DNA of 64,000 nucleotides from an uncultured Pedobacter sp. (GTDB lineage Bacteria; Bacteroidota; Bacteroidia; Sphingobacteriales; Sphingobacteriaceae): positions 86,913 through 150,912 of the forward strand of contig NZ_CAJYOJ010000045.1 of NCBI RefSeq assembly GCF_913776295.1, in the 5' to 3' direction. How positions within the stretch are numbered: position 1 is the stretch's first letter; each line of letters begins with the position of its first letter. Positions 1 through 10,101 of the stretch are shown here, one piece after another. Made by a program: the position numbers and the translations under genes. The notes beneath the pieces are model-generated. The model did not search any database. It was not told the DNA's origin and saw only the letters and a list, made by a program, of their open reading frames with translations.

Positions 1-2863
1 GGATATATTTATTCTTGAATTTAAAATTGTAGCCTAAGGTAACCTCATCCAGTTTCACAAAACTGCCGCTTTCCAGGTAGTAATCAGAAAACATATAGGT
101 ATCGTTAATGTCTTTATATTTATCAAATGTGCTGCTCAATAAATTACCAGACCATGTTCTGTTTGCATAGGTTAATGCAGTTGTGTTTAATACATCAAAA
201 TCGAATTTACCTCTTAAAAAGATACGCAAGTCGAAATTTTTATAGGTAAAGCTGTTCGTCCACGAAGCATAGTATTTAGGAACGGCATTACCGATAACGG
301 CTAAATCTGACTGATTCAAATCGTTACGTGAAGTATTGATCTGACCATTTAAAACTTTTTCTCCGTTTCGGTTATAAAACAACCATTTGCCTTCCGGGGT
401 AAAACCAGCAAACCTTTTACCAAAAAACTCGCCGATTTTGCCACCTTCAAACAGGGTAAAGGCATCGCCCAAATCTCCTGCACCTCCAATGCCGCCCCGG
501 GTGATGAATTTAACTTTAAATACATCATTCGAGTAGCTGTCTAAACGGTTGCTTAAGGTACTGGCCGTAGCATCCATGTTCCAGCTAAAATTGTCGTTTT
601 TAATCACCAGGTAACTTAAGCCTAACTCGATACCTTTAGAAGAGATCTGGCCCACGTTGGTTTGCAGGTTATCTCGTACATATGGTGGTTGAGGCGTGGT
701 ATAGCTATCCAAAAGATCTTTTGTTGTTCTTTTAAATACATCAATCGAACCGGTTAAGCGGCTGTTAAGCAAAGTAAAATCCAAACCGATGTTAGCCTCT
801 TGTTTACGTTCCCATCTTAAATTCGGATTTGGGTTCCGGTCAGGGCCATAAGTTTCGTAGTAATTACCATCAGGGTACAGGTATTTACCGCCGCCGCCAA
901 GGGTAACACGTGATACGTTATTGGAAGTAGGTGCATTACCCGTAACCCCATAACCAGCTCTTAATTTTAAGTAATTTACAAAAGGAATGTTCTTCATGAA
1001 ACCTTCCTCGGTAATGTTCCATCCGGCAGAAACCGCAGGGAAGTTACCCCATTTGTTATTTGCCCCAAACCTTGATGAGCCCTCTCTCCTTAGAATAAAC
1101 TGGACCAGGTACTTGTTATCAAAAGCATAGTTAACCCTACCAAAGAATGCAATCAAAGTATTGTCGTTTTTGCCACTCGACATGGTTGCCTTACCAACCC
1201 CTAATGCAGCTCCTTGAGAGATATTATCCTCATGAAAAAGATCGTTGATGAAGCCACGGTTAGACATGTCTGCTCTTTCTTCCATATAATAACGGTAGCT
1301 ATAACCTGCTAATGCCGTAATGTTATGCTTTTGTGCAAATGTATTGGTATAATTTAAGGTAGGTTCAACCGCATAAGCTTGCGAAAGGAAATTACCTCTG
1401 TAAGCATAACCACCACCAGGGAAATCCGTATTTTCTACTGAGTTTTCACTGGCCTTTAAACGGTACTGGCCGTCCAGATACGAATTCCTCACCACCGAAC
1501 CAAAAATAGAGGCCTTTAAACCTTTAACAATATCCAAATCGGCCTTTACATCACCAGATGTGGTTTGTTGTTTTCTGTAACTTGTTTCCTGAAATAAACG
1601 GGCATATTCGTTGGTACTGGTTAAATCAAAGCGATAAGAACCATCAGGATTAAAGTTAGAAAGTGTAGGATTTTTAGCCGATTCACTTTCCCAACCGCCA
1701 CCGCCCAACAAGTTGGCCTTGTTAAAATTGGTAACCAGGTTCATCTGGATGTTTAAACGGTCATCTAATCCCCTTTGGTTTACATTTAACCTTAAGGTAT
1801 ATTCTTCTCTGCCATTCTGTTTAGCAATACCTTCCAGGTTACGGTAGTTTAAACTGGCTCTATAGTTTGTTTTTTCCGTTCCGCCACTAAAAGAAAGGTT
1901 ATGGTTTTGAGAAAGGTTATCGTGATTGATCAGATCATTATAAAAATCGGTTGAACTGCCAAAATCCTGTTGTTTGATCTCCCCTGAAGCTATTTTTTGG
2001 CGATACTCATCAGCAGTTAAATAATCAGGCCGTTTTTGAATATACTCTTTTCTTAAATAACTGGAATATTCGAATACGCCTGGTCCTGCCTTTCCTTTTT
2101 TGGTGGTAATCAAAATTACACCTGCATTGGCACTGGTACCATATATAGCTGCACCCGAACCATCTTTTAATACATCAATCGAAGCAATATCGTCTTGCTG
2201 TAATAAATCGGGGTTACCGCCAGGTATACCATCAATTACAAACAGTGGACTCCGGCTTCCGGTTACAGTTACCGATCCCCTTAATTGCACAGACACTCCA
2301 CTATTGGGGTTACTACCGCCTGGTCTGGTCAAGTTTAAACCCGCAATTTTACCTTGTATAAGGTCTAAAGGATTTCTGGAACCACTTTGTCTGAAATCTT
2401 CAATACCGGCATGGCCTACTGCAGAGGTCGTTTCTTTAATGCCCTGTGTACCATAACCAACGGCAACAACCGTTACTTCTTTTAAGTTTGTATTTTTTGC
2501 AACTGCTAGTTTTACATTAATTACTGACGATTGGCCAACCGTGATATCCTGCGTATCGTAACCAATGTAAGAAATGCGGAGCACTTGCCCTTCACTGGCT
2601 TCAATAGAAAATTTTCCGTTACCATCGGTAACGGTGGTTTTACCAGTGGCCTGGTTTTTTATGCCTGCACCTGGTACCGGCAAGCCGCTGTCATCCACTA
2701 CCGTACCGGTAACATTTTTTTGCAGCAGAATTCCCGCACTTCGCATATGCTCATTCAAGAAACCCCGTGTGCCTTCCCACTCCGAATTCATTGAAAATGC
2801 AGGACTGTTCAGCAATACAATTGCAGCCGACAGCCCCGTAATTTTAAGTAAATTAATTTTCAT
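1..2863 (-). CDS. SusC/RagA-family TonB-dependent outer-membrane receptor, 3' end outside the window
   Basis: The reading frame from the ATG at 2863 to base 1 is open without a break, giving about 954 residues; the C-terminal barrel end lies off the window. It starts with a signal-like segment (MKINLLKITGLSAAIVLL), then a carboxypeptidase-regulatory-like domain (KNVTGTVVDDSGLPVPGAG), then the plug domain (DVLKDGSGAAIYGTSANAG, VILITTKKGK) and the start of the barrel. The family imports oligosaccharides or peptides across the outer membrane with a SusD lipoprotein, whose gene should follow leftward. The LacI-type gene lies just upstream on the same strand, and two LacI-like palindromes sit in the promoter region, so control by that regulator is likely. 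The substrate cannot be told. Confidence 0.93.
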   Translation of the reverse strand, partial: MKINLLKITGLSAAIVLLNSPAFSMNSEWEGTRGFLNEHMRSAGILLQKNVTGTVVDDSGLPVPGAGIKNQATGKTTVTDGNGKFSIEASEGQVLRISYIGYDTQDITVGQSSVINVKLAVAKNTNLKEVTVVAVGYGTQGIKETTSAVGHAGIEDFRQSGSRNPLDLIQGKIAGLNLTRPGGSNPNSGVSVQLRGSVTVTGSRSPLFVIDGIPGGNPDLLQQDDIASIDVLKDGSGAAIYGTSANAGVILITTKKGKAGPGVFEYSSYLRKEYIQKRPDYLTADEYRQKIASGEIKQQDFGSSTDFYNDLINHDNLSQNHNLSFSGGTEKTNYRASLNYRNLEGIAKQNGREEYTLRLNVNQRGLDDRLNIQMNLVTNFNKANLLGGGGWESESAKNPTLSNFNPDGSYRFDLTSTNEYARLFQETSYRKQQTTSGDVKADLDIVKGLKASIFGSVVRNSYLDGQYRLKASENSVENTDFPGGGYAYRGNFLSQAYAVEPTLNYTNTFAQKHNITALAGYSYRYYMEERADMSNRGFINDLFHEDNISQGAALGVGKATMSSGKNDNTLIAFFGRVNYAFDNKYLVQFILRREGSSRFGANNKWGNFPAVSAGWNITEEGFMKNIPFVNYLKLRAGYGVTGNAPTSNNVSRVTLGGGGKYLYPDGNYYETYGPDRNPNPNLRWERKQEANIGLDFTLLNSRLTGSIDVFKRTTKDLLDSYTTPQPPYVRDNLQTNVGQISSKGIELGLSYLVIKNDNFSWNMDATASTLSNRLDSYSNDVFKVKFITRGGIGGAGDLGDAFTLFEGGKIGEFFGKRFAGFTPEGKWLFYNRNGEKVLNGQINTSRNDLNQSDLAVIGNAVPKYYASWTNSFTYKNFDLRIFLRGKFDFDVLNTTALTYANRTWSGNLLSSTFDKYKDINDTYMFSDYYLESGSFVKLDEVTLGYNFKFKNKYI

Positions 2864-3107
2864 CAACGGTTTTGTTAAATTATTATAAATGATTAGTTAT
2901 TTTTTCCTGGTAATGCTTATCTGTAGTTAAAATGACCGGGCGAAACAATTGCCAGACATTTTAAGGTATTATACGATTTTAAGGTTTTGGATCTGGTGAC
3001 GACATAAACGAATGAAACAAGCAATTCTACTTTGTAGCTTCGGTAAAGCCGGTTAACATTTTGTAAGGAGTTGCTGTAATTTTCATGAAAAATTGAATTG
3101 GTTAGCC

Positions 3108-3162
3108 TAAAACGATTTAGCGAATCAATAATAGTGATTATAAATCAAATAAAACGATTTAG
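3108..3162. promoter_or_regulatory. Two LacI-type operator-like repeats in the susC promoter region
   Basis: The 13-mer TAAAACGATTTAG occurs at 3108-3120 and again at 3150-3162, in the same orientation, exactly 42 bp (about four helical turns) apart. Its first 12 bases are a 10-of-12 palindrome around a central CG, the usual form of LacI/PurR-family operators. They lie between the LacI gene and the SusC gene it probably controls. Binding is inferred. Confidence 0.6.
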
Positions 3163-3206
3163 TGTGTAAAAAAAGTATTACAGCTTGACCGGGGGGAGTT
3201 TTTCAA

Positions 3207-4211
3207 TTAGTCTCTAAGCACCAAACGGGTAGGGATAATCAGCTCTTCAGCAGGTAATTTCCCTTTTGAAGATAGGCGGTTTAAAATGAGTTTGATGATG
3301 GCTTCGGCTATTTCCTCTAAAGGTTGCTGAATGGCCGAAATGCGTGGGGTATGCAATTCGAATGCTTCATGATCATCGTAGGCAATAATGGCAAAATCAT
3401 CGCCTATTTTTTTATCGATCTGTTTCAGCGCTTTCAAACCACTAATAGCCAGATAATTGGTTACAAACAAAACGGCATCCACCTTTTTGTGTGCTAACAA
3501 TGATTTAATCTGGGCAATGGTTTCATTTTCTTCCTGGTTAAAATGGATTTTTAACACCAGGCTGTCGTCGTATACAATTCCATTATCTTCCAGCGCTTTT
3601 TTATAGCCATCGTGGCGTTCGGTAATCTGCGCTACATTAATATCGGTTGTAACCAGCGCAATGTTCTTTTTGCCCTGGTCAATAAAACTCTGTATGGATT
3701 GGTAAGAGGCATTAAAATGATCGGCGCCCACATAACTGGTTTTAACATCCGGCAAATTCCTGTCGAAGAAGATCACCGGGTTGCCATCATCCAGCAGCAT
3801 CTGAACATCTTCTTCTATGCCTTTTATCGGAGAAATGATATAGGCATCAACCTTTCGCGATTTGAACAGGTTGATCAGTTCCTTTGCCTTATCTATATTA
3901 TTTTCGGTGCTGGAATAAATAATTTTATAACCTCTTTTATAGGCTTTATCTTCAATTAACCTGGCAATCCTCGAAAAAAAGGAATTGGAAATATCCTCGA
4001 TAATTAAACCAATAATGTTAGAATTACCTGTTCTTAAACTTCTGGCAATCTGGTTAGGCTTATAACCACTTTCTTCTATAATTTTCTTTACCTTCTCAAT
4101 TACCGCCTCACTGATGGATTTCTCTTTGGCTTTACCATTGATGATAAATGAAACGGTGGTAATGGATACGTTTGCTTTTACGGCTATATCTTTGATAGAA
4201 AGCGATTTCAT
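3207..4211 (-). CDS. LacI/GalR-family transcriptional regulator
   Basis: The 334 residues match the family's usual length. An N-terminal helix-turn-helix (IKDIAVKANVSITTVSFIIN, residues 6-25) is followed by the hinge helix region (YKPNQIARSLRTGNSNIIGL) and a periplasmic-binding-protein-like sensor domain (GLIIEDISNSFFSRIARLIE onward). Such proteins bind palindromic operators and respond to a sugar or nucleoside. The gene sits directly upstream of a SusC gene on the same strand, and CG-centred palindromes lie in front of both, so it probably controls that uptake locus and itself. The effector sugar is unknown. Confidence 0.93.
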   Translation of the reverse strand: MKSLSIKDIAVKANVSITTVSFIINGKAKEKSISEAVIEKVKKIIEESGYKPNQIARSLRTGNSNIIGLIIEDISNSFFSRIARLIEDKAYKRGYKIIYSSTENNIDKAKELINLFKSRKVDAYIISPIKGIEEDVQMLLDDGNPVIFFDRNLPDVKTSYVGADHFNASYQSIQSFIDQGKKNIALVTTDINVAQITERHDGYKKALEDNGIVYDDSLVLKIHFNQEENETIAQIKSLLAHKKVDAVLFVTNYLAISGLKALKQIDKKIGDDFAIIAYDDHEAFELHTPRISAIQQPLEEIAEAIIKLILNRLSSKGKLPAEELIIPTRLVLRD

Positions 4212-4324
4212 TTGGTTTGGATTTCTGTAAGTTAATCAATTCAAAGCTAAATAAAAAATACAGCTTTTAAATTTTTGCCATTTATAAAAGTGCAATTTAA
4301 CATTTTTTGCATTAATCGTTACAC

Positions 4325-4332
4325 AAACGTTT
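4325..4332. promoter_or_regulatory. Possible autoregulatory LacI-type operator
   Basis: The perfect palindrome AAACGTTT has a central CG and lies about 115 bp upstream of the LacI-type start at 4211. It shares the AAACG/CGTTT core with the two repeats at 3108-3162. An 8-mer can occur by chance, so this is suggestive only. Confidence 0.35.
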
Positions 4333-4428
4333 ATTAAATGATGTTAAAGCTCCAGAGGCTGGAACAGTATAAGGCATTTAAGCGCACTCATAAATATTCC
4401 CGGCTGTTTGGTTGCCTTAATTCAGGGT

Positions 4429-5535
4429 TTATGTTAGATAGCTGACAATCAAACGGGCAGTTTTTGCCGAGGCACCCGGTTTCCCCATCAGTAAAAGCAG
4501 CTCTTCATAATGTTTCAACATCAGCTCCCTGCCCACTCCATCAGTAATCATGTTAAGTTCTTCGTTTACCTTTTGTGTATTGCAATCTTCCTGGATCAGT
4601 TCAGTAACGATTTTTTTATCAACGATGAGGTTAACCAATGAGATGAACTTAATTTTTACCAATAGCCGGGCAATGGCAATAGAAATGGTTCCGCCTTTGT
4701 AAACCACTACCTGCGGCACTTTAAATAGCGCCGTTTCCAGCGTAGCGGTGCCCGAGGCTACAATTGCAGCATGGGCATGGTGCAATAAATTATAGGTATT
4801 GTTAAAAAGCAGTTTTACTTTTTTATCTCCGATAAACTGTTGGTAATAGGCTTCGGTAAAATTTGGGGCAGCGGCAACGGCAACTGTATAATCAGGATAA
4901 TTTTCTGTAACGCTTAGCATTACCGGCAACAAACGCTCTATTTCCTGCCTGCGGCTGCCCGGCAACAGGGCAATCATTTTTTCATCACCCAGCTGATGGT
5001 TTGCCCGGAATTCCGGATCTGGTATAAACTGCGCAATTTCATCTAACAAGGGGTTGCCCACATAATCTACCTCCATGCCCCATTCTTTATAAAAATCTAC
5101 TTCAAATGGCAGGATACAGAACATATGGTCTACCACCTTTTTTATTTTTAGTACCCGTTTCTGGTTCCAGGCCCAAACCTTTGGCGAGATATAATAACAC
5201 ACTTTTATGCCATTGGCCTTTGCAAATTCGGCTATTTTTAAGTTAAAGCCCGGAAAATCGATCAAAATCAACACATCAGGCTGCCATTTTACCATATCTT
5301 CCTTACAGGCCTTCAGGTTTTTAAAAATAGTGCGTAAATTTAAAACCACTTCGGTAAATCCCATAAAGGCCATATCGGCATAGTGTTTAACCAGCTCCCC
5401 GCCTTCGGCCTTCATTTTATCGCCCCCAAAATACCTGAACACCGCCTGGCCATCCTCGGCTTTCAAGGCTTTCATCAAATTGGCGCCATGTAAATCGCCA
5501 GAGGCTTCGCCGGCTACGAGGTAGTACTTCATCAT
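4429..5535 (-). CDS. lpxB: Lipid-A-disaccharide synthase
   Basis: The 368-residue GT19-family glycosyltransferase joins UDP-2,3-diacylglucosamine to lipid X, making the lipid A disaccharide at the inner membrane. Typical marks are the N-terminus YYLVAGEASGDLHGANLMKA, YISPKVWAWNQKR, LLPGSRRQEI and SGTATLETALFKVPQVVVYK, spread over the full length. The gene follows surE and a small membrane protein on the same strand, an order I know as common in Bacteroidetes. ATG at 5535 gives the expected N-terminus. No defect is visible. Confidence 0.97.
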   Translation of the reverse strand: MMKYYLVAGEASGDLHGANLMKALKAEDGQAVFRYFGGDKMKAEGGELVKHYADMAFMGFTEVVLNLRTIFKNLKACKEDMVKWQPDVLILIDFPGFNLKIAEFAKANGIKVCYYISPKVWAWNQKRVLKIKKVVDHMFCILPFEVDFYKEWGMEVDYVGNPLLDEIAQFIPDPEFRANHQLGDEKMIALLPGSRRQEIERLLPVMLSVTENYPDYTVAVAAAPNFTEAYYQQFIGDKKVKLLFNNTYNLLHHAHAAIVASGTATLETALFKVPQVVVYKGGTISIAIARLLVKIKFISLVNLIVDKKIVTELIQEDCNTQKVNEELNMITDGVGRELMLKHYEELLLLMGKPGASAKTARLIVSYLT

Positions 5536-5550
5536 TATATTTTTATAAAT

Positions 5551-5701
5551 CGTTATTGCGAGGAGGCATCCCGACCGTTCGGGGAAGCCTGCCTGCAGCA
5601 GGCAGGCAATCTTTTATGCTATTGTTTAGCTGTTGGCCTATCTTGTCTTAGAAGATTGCTTCACCCCGCCCCACAATGCTTAACTTCGGTTCGTAATGAC
5701 G
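5551..5701. repeat. REP-like imperfect palindromic element
   Basis: The outer arms are CGTTATTGCGA at the left and TTCGTAATGACG at the right, which are inverted copies with few changes. Inner pieces also pair: GCAATCTT against AGATTGC, and the perfect CTGCCTGCAGCAGGCAG at the left. It lies between lpxB and the small membrane gene. Similar elements lie at 10698 and 16252, so this looks like a dispersed family. Confidence 0.6.
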
Positions 5702-5712
5702 ACCGTTTCTTT

Positions 5713-5982
5713 CTAAAAAACTTTATAGGCAAAAAACACAAAAGCACACAAAAATGTGGCTGCCAAAATGCCCCTGCCAATATTTTCTTTATTGTATTTA
5801 AAAAAAGTTTGCATGGTATAGGCGTTTACGGCAATACCGCCAATGTACAACAGATCGGCTTTTGCCAGCGAGGCCACCTGGTGGATGATGTACCAGGCAA
5901 TAGAACAGCAGATTGCCGGTACCAGCAAACCAATGCCCAAACCCAACCATACCGAATTATTTAATTTCCTTAGTTGCTCCAT
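5713..5982 (-). CDS. Small integral membrane protein
   Basis: The 89-residue protein has hydrophobic stretches at about residues 12-31 (VWLGLGIGLLVPAICCSIAW), 43-55 and 70-88 (GILAATFLCAFVFFAY), so two or three membrane helices. It starts eight bases after surE ends and precedes lpxB on the same strand, so it is likely co-transcribed with both. No catalytic motif is seen and I do not recognise a characterised family. The fixed place between surE and lpxB suggests a role tied to the cell envelope, but that is inference. Confidence 0.8.
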   Translation of the reverse strand: MEQLRKLNNSVWLGLGIGLLVPAICCSIAWYIIHQVASLAKADLLYIGGIAVNAYTMQTFFKYNKENIGRGILAATFLCAFVFFAYKVF

Positions 5983-5990
5983 TATCGCAG

Positions 5991-6830
5991 TTAACCTAAA
6001 TTCAGGCCATCGGGTGCGCTTACCTTGCCGCCGGCAGCTTTGGCATCACTACCGCCTATAAAATCCCAGCTGTTTAACGTCTGTATGGCATGGTGCGCCG
6101 TTAAATCAAACTGCACCGGCACAATCGACACATAACCATGGTCCAATGCCCAAACATCGGTATCTTCTCCTTTGTCAAAATTTTCAAAAACACCGGTCAG
6201 CCAATAGTATGGGCGTTTGTAGGGGTCGGTCCGCTCATCAAATTCTTCCATCCATTTGGCATTGGCCTGGCGGCATACCTTAACGCCTTTCAGGTCTGCT
6301 CCTTTTGGAAAATTCACATTCAGCAGGGTACCTGCCGGCAAACCGTTGGCCAAAACCTGCTCACAGATATTTTTAATGTATTTTTTGGTATGGCTAAAAT
6401 CGGCATCGGCCGCAAAATCATCCAGCGAAAAGCCAATGGACGGAATTTTTTCTATCGCCCCCTCAACCGCTGCCGACATGGTGCCGGAGTACAGTACATT
6501 AATAGAATTGTTTAAACCATGGTTAATGCCCGAAACGCATAAATCGGGCTTTTTGCCTTTAAAAATCTTGTTTACGGCAATTTTAACACAATCAACCGGG
6601 GTACCGCTGCACTTGTACATCTCTGCCCCATCGTAAAGGTCTACCCTATCAAAACGGATCGGTTTGCCTATGGTAATGGCATGCCCCATCCCGCTCTGCG
6701 GGCTATCGGGTGCAACCACCACCACATTGCCCAGCTGCTGCATTACTTCCATCAGGTTTTTTATCCCTGTTGCGGTAATACCGTCGTCATTTACCACCAA
6801 AATAGTTGGTTTTGTGCCCTGTTTTGTCAT
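5991..6830 (-). CDS. surE: 5'/3'-nucleotidase SurE
   Basis: SurE is a metal-dependent nucleoside monophosphate phosphatase. The frame is open from 6866, but the start at 6830 (MTKQGTKPTILVVNDDGI) puts the conserved metal-binding N-terminus ILVVNDDG in the usual place. Further marks are SPQSGMGHAIT, SGTPVDCVKIAV, CVSGINHGLNNSINVLYSGT and AAVEG. From this start it is 279 residues, slightly longer than E. coli SurE because of an alanine/glycine-rich tail. It is the first gene of a probable surE-membrane protein-lpxB operon. Confidence 0.95.
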   Translation of the reverse strand: MTKQGTKPTILVVNDDGITATGIKNLMEVMQQLGNVVVVAPDSPQSGMGHAITIGKPIRFDRVDLYDGAEMYKCSGTPVDCVKIAVNKIFKGKKPDLCVSGINHGLNNSINVLYSGTMSAAVEGAIEKIPSIGFSLDDFAADADFSHTKKYIKNICEQVLANGLPAGTLLNVNFPKGADLKGVKVCRQANAKWMEEFDERTDPYKRPYYWLTGVFENFDKGEDTDVWALDHGYVSIVPVQFDLTAHHAIQTLNSWDFIGGSDAKAAGGKVSAPDGLNLG

Positions 6831-6953
6831 GGCGGTAAAAATACAGATTATAATTCCAACGCACAATAAACCAGCATTTATATGCTAAAACCTTTTATTC
6901 CTGGCTTTTTAGTTTAGAAATCAAAATTATTTCTTTCCCTGCCATAAAGCCTT

Positions 6954-6961
6954 TATATTTG
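6954..6961 (+). promoter_or_regulatory. Bacteroidetes-type -7 promoter box for the M16 peptidase gene
   Basis: TATATTTG matches the TAnnTTTG consensus of the Bacteroidetes main sigma factor. It lies about 93 bp upstream of the ATG at 7054, implying a leader of roughly 85 nt. No clear TTG -33 box is seen at 19-21 bp, so the assignment rests on the -7 box and position. Confidence 0.45.
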
Positions 6962-7053
6962 AGCAAATAACTTATTAAAAATGAATGCTGTATTTCAGCC
7001 AGGCCCTAAAACCGCTAAGTACCGGTTCATTATCATAAACCAAAAACAATCCA

Positions 7054-9987
7054 ATGAAATTTAAATTATTTACTCTGGCTTGTTTTCTCATTACGGGTGC
7101 TGCAGCCATGGCGCAAACCACCTACCAATGGAAAACAGGTACATCTGGCGGTTACACTTACAAATATGTAACCAACGATCCGACCAAAACACGTTTTTAT
7201 ACTTTAAAAAACGGTTTATCGGTTATCTTATCACAAAACAACAAAGAGCCTAATATTACCTACAAAATGGCCGTAAGGGCGGGCAGCAATACCGATCCGC
7301 GTACCAACACCGGCCTGGCGCACTACCTGGAGCACCTGCTGTTTAAAGGAACCGATAAGTTCGGCACCATGAATTATGCCAAAGAGAAACCGCTTTTAGA
7401 TAAGATCGAAGCCCTTTACGAAACCTATACCAAAACCACCGATCCGGCCAAACGTAAAGAAATTTACAAAGAGATCGATAAAACATCGGGCGAGGCTTCC
7501 AATTATTCTATCGCCAATGAATACGATAAAATGATGAAATCAATCGGCAGTAACTCTACCAATGCCCATACCTCGGTAGAAGAAACCGTTTATGAAGAAG
7601 ACCTTCCATCAAACGCTATTGATAAATTTCTGGCCGTACAGGCAGAACGTTTCCGCGCACCGGTTTTCCGTATCTTCCACACCGAGTTAGAAGCCGTTTA
7701 CGAAGAAAAAAATATCGGTATGGATAACGATGGCCGTAAAATGTATGAGAAAATGCTCTACGCCCTGTTCCCAACCCATAATTACGGGCAACAGACTACC
7801 ATTGGTACCATTGAGCATTTAAAAAACCCTTCTTTGGTTGAAATCAGAAAATATTACAACAAATATTATGTGCCCAATAACATGGCCTTAATTATGAGCG
7901 GTGATATCAATTACGATCAGCTGATCAAAAAAATCGACAAAGATTTTGCTTACATGGTTCCTAAACCCCTTGCCCTGTACAACCCTGCGCCCGAGAAACC
8001 TTTAACACAGGTGCAAAAGGTTGATATTTATGGCCCAAGTGCCGAAAACCTTTACATTGCCTACAGGGGCTTTGCCCAAAATACCCGCCAGAGTTTATTG
8101 CTGGATCTGATCGGCAGCATCCTTTCTAACGGCAAAGCCGGGTTAATGGATATCAACATCAACAAACAGCAAAAAATGTTGCGTGCGGGTGCGGGTTACA
8201 ACTCCATGAAAGATTATGGTATGTTCATTTTAACAGGCTCGCCAAAAGCGGGGCAAAGTTTGGAAGATGCCCAAAAGTTATTGTTAGAGCAGGTAGAACT
8301 GCTTAAAAAAGGTGAGTTTGACGAAAGCCTGATCAAAGCTACCGTAGCCAACATTAAACTGGCGGAGTTACAGGGTTTTGATAATAACGATGTGCGTGCC
8401 AACGCCACCATGAATGCCTTTATCTTAAACCGTGGCACCGAGTGGGATAAAATGCTCGCCTCAACCGATGATATGGGCAAAGTAACCAAAAAAGAAATTG
8501 TTGATTTTGCCAACAAGTTTTTCATCAACAATTATGTGGTGCTGTTTAAACACAAAGGCGAAGATAAAAGCATCATCAAGGTAGAAAAACCGGCCATTAC
8601 CGCGGTAAAAACCAATACCAACGAGGTTTCGCCCTTTACCAAAAACATTATCGATGCCCCTGTAAAACCCATTGCCCCTAAGTTTTTGGATTATACCAAA
8701 GACCTTAATTTTGGCAAGGCCGGCATTGCCGATGTAATTGCCATCCAAAACACCGAAAATGGTATTTTCCGCATGGGTTACCGTTTTGATATGGGCTCGT
8801 ACAACTACAAACTGTTGCCTTATGCTGCGCAATACCTGTCGTTTTTAAGTACCGATAAATATTCGGCTGAAGAGATCAGCAAGGCCTTTTATAACCTGGC
8901 CTGCAGCTATAACATCAATGTAGGTAATGATGTAACTACGGTTTCGCTAAGTGGTTTACAGGAAAATTTCGATAAAGCAGTGGCTTTAGTGGAAGATGTA
9001 CTGGCCCATTGCAAACCAAACGAAAAAGCTTTGGAAGATTTAAAAGGCCGCCTGTTAAAATCGAGAGAGAATGCCAAATTAAATAAATCTTCCATCCTGG
9101 GTGGTTTAATGAGTTATGCGCAATACGGTGCCGATAATCCTTTCAATTACGGCTTAACGAATGATGAGATCAAAAACATGAAATCAGCAGATCTGATTTA
9201 TATTTTGCATAACCTTACCAATTACAAACACACCATTACCTATTATGGCCCTAAAACCCTGGCGGCATTTTCTGCCGATATTGTAAAGGCCCACCCATTG
9301 GCAAAAGAATTTACCGATGCCGCCCCGATCAAAAAATTCACCTATACCAAAACCGATTCGAACAAAGTTTACTTTGCCGATTACGATATGGTACAGGCCG
9401 AGATCCGTTGGGTGCGCAACAGCGGTTTGTACGATCCTGCCAATGCAGCTAAAATAGCCTTGTTCAACAATTATTTTGGCGGCGGTATGGGTTCGGTTGT
9501 ATTCCAAACCATCCGCGAATCTAAAGCCCTGGCTTATGCTACCTTCGCCGTATATTCATCGCCAAACAGTAAAGATAAAGAGAACACCATTGTGGCTTAT
9601 GTAGGTACACAGGCTGATAAAATGAACGAGGCCGTGGCCGGTATGAACGATCTGTTAACCACTTTACCAGAGTCTGATAAATCGTTCGCCCTATCAAAAG
9701 CCAATTCTTTAAACGGTATAGAAACCAGCCGCATCACCAAAGATGACATCATTTATACCTACCTGGCCGATAAAAAATTAGGTTTCGATCACGATTCGCG
9801 CATTGATGAGTATGCCAACCTTAAACCGCTTACCTTTGCCGATATCAAATCGTTCCACCAGAGCAACCTTTCGGGCAAACCTTACAACTATTGCGTTGTG
9901 GCTTCCGAAAAGAAAATCAACATGGCCGATTTAGCCAAATTTGGCCCGGTAACCAGATTAACGCTGGAACAGATTTTTGGATACTAG
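7054..9987 (+). CDS. Secreted M16-family zinc metallopeptidase (two-unit, pitrilysin-like)
   Basis: The 977-residue protein has a signal peptide (MKFKLFTLACFLITGAAAMA, cut near residue 20), so it acts in the periplasm or outside. The inverted zinc motif HYLEH (H90, E93, H94) sits in GLAHYLEHLLFKGT, and the third metal ligand is a glutamate in ELEAVYEE (211-218). The length and a second M16-like half with the R/Y region FNNYFGGGMGSVVFQTIRES near residue 810 fit a duplicated clamshell peptidase. M16 enzymes cleave short peptides enclosed in the chamber. The gene is alone, with a promoter box upstream and a strong terminator 115 bp downstream. Confidence 0.93.
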   Translation: MKFKLFTLACFLITGAAAMAQTTYQWKTGTSGGYTYKYVTNDPTKTRFYTLKNGLSVILSQNNKEPNITYKMAVRAGSNTDPRTNTGLAHYLEHLLFKGTDKFGTMNYAKEKPLLDKIEALYETYTKTTDPAKRKEIYKEIDKTSGEASNYSIANEYDKMMKSIGSNSTNAHTSVEETVYEEDLPSNAIDKFLAVQAERFRAPVFRIFHTELEAVYEEKNIGMDNDGRKMYEKMLYALFPTHNYGQQTTIGTIEHLKNPSLVEIRKYYNKYYVPNNMALIMSGDINYDQLIKKIDKDFAYMVPKPLALYNPAPEKPLTQVQKVDIYGPSAENLYIAYRGFAQNTRQSLLLDLIGSILSNGKAGLMDININKQQKMLRAGAGYNSMKDYGMFILTGSPKAGQSLEDAQKLLLEQVELLKKGEFDESLIKATVANIKLAELQGFDNNDVRANATMNAFILNRGTEWDKMLASTDDMGKVTKKEIVDFANKFFINNYVVLFKHKGEDKSIIKVEKPAITAVKTNTNEVSPFTKNIIDAPVKPIAPKFLDYTKDLNFGKAGIADVIAIQNTENGIFRMGYRFDMGSYNYKLLPYAAQYLSFLSTDKYSAEEISKAFYNLACSYNINVGNDVTTVSLSGLQENFDKAVALVEDVLAHCKPNEKALEDLKGRLLKSRENAKLNKSSILGGLMSYAQYGADNPFNYGLTNDEIKNMKSADLIYILHNLTNYKHTITYYGPKTLAAFSADIVKAHPLAKEFTDAAPIKKFTYTKTDSNKVYFADYDMVQAEIRWVRNSGLYDPANAAKIALFNNYFGGGMGSVVFQTIRESKALAYATFAVYSSPNSKDKENTIVAYVGTQADKMNEAVAGMNDLLTTLPESDKSFALSKANSLNGIETSRITKDDIIYTYLADKKLGFDHDSRIDEYANLKPLTFADIKSFHQSNLSGKPYNYCVVASEKKINMADLAKFGPVTRLTLEQIFGY

Positions 9988-10101
9988 GAAGGTTGAAGGT
10001 AAAAAGGTGGAGGGTTGAAGGTAAAGACCCAAAGCTGATAGACCAAAGCCTGAAAGGCTAAAGCTGAAAGAGTAAAGCTCAAAGGCTAAAGCTTAATAAT
10101 T

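Noticed and set aside
2100..2456. Plus-strand frames inside the SusC gene
   Set aside because: They are antisense shadows of a clear receptor reading frame.
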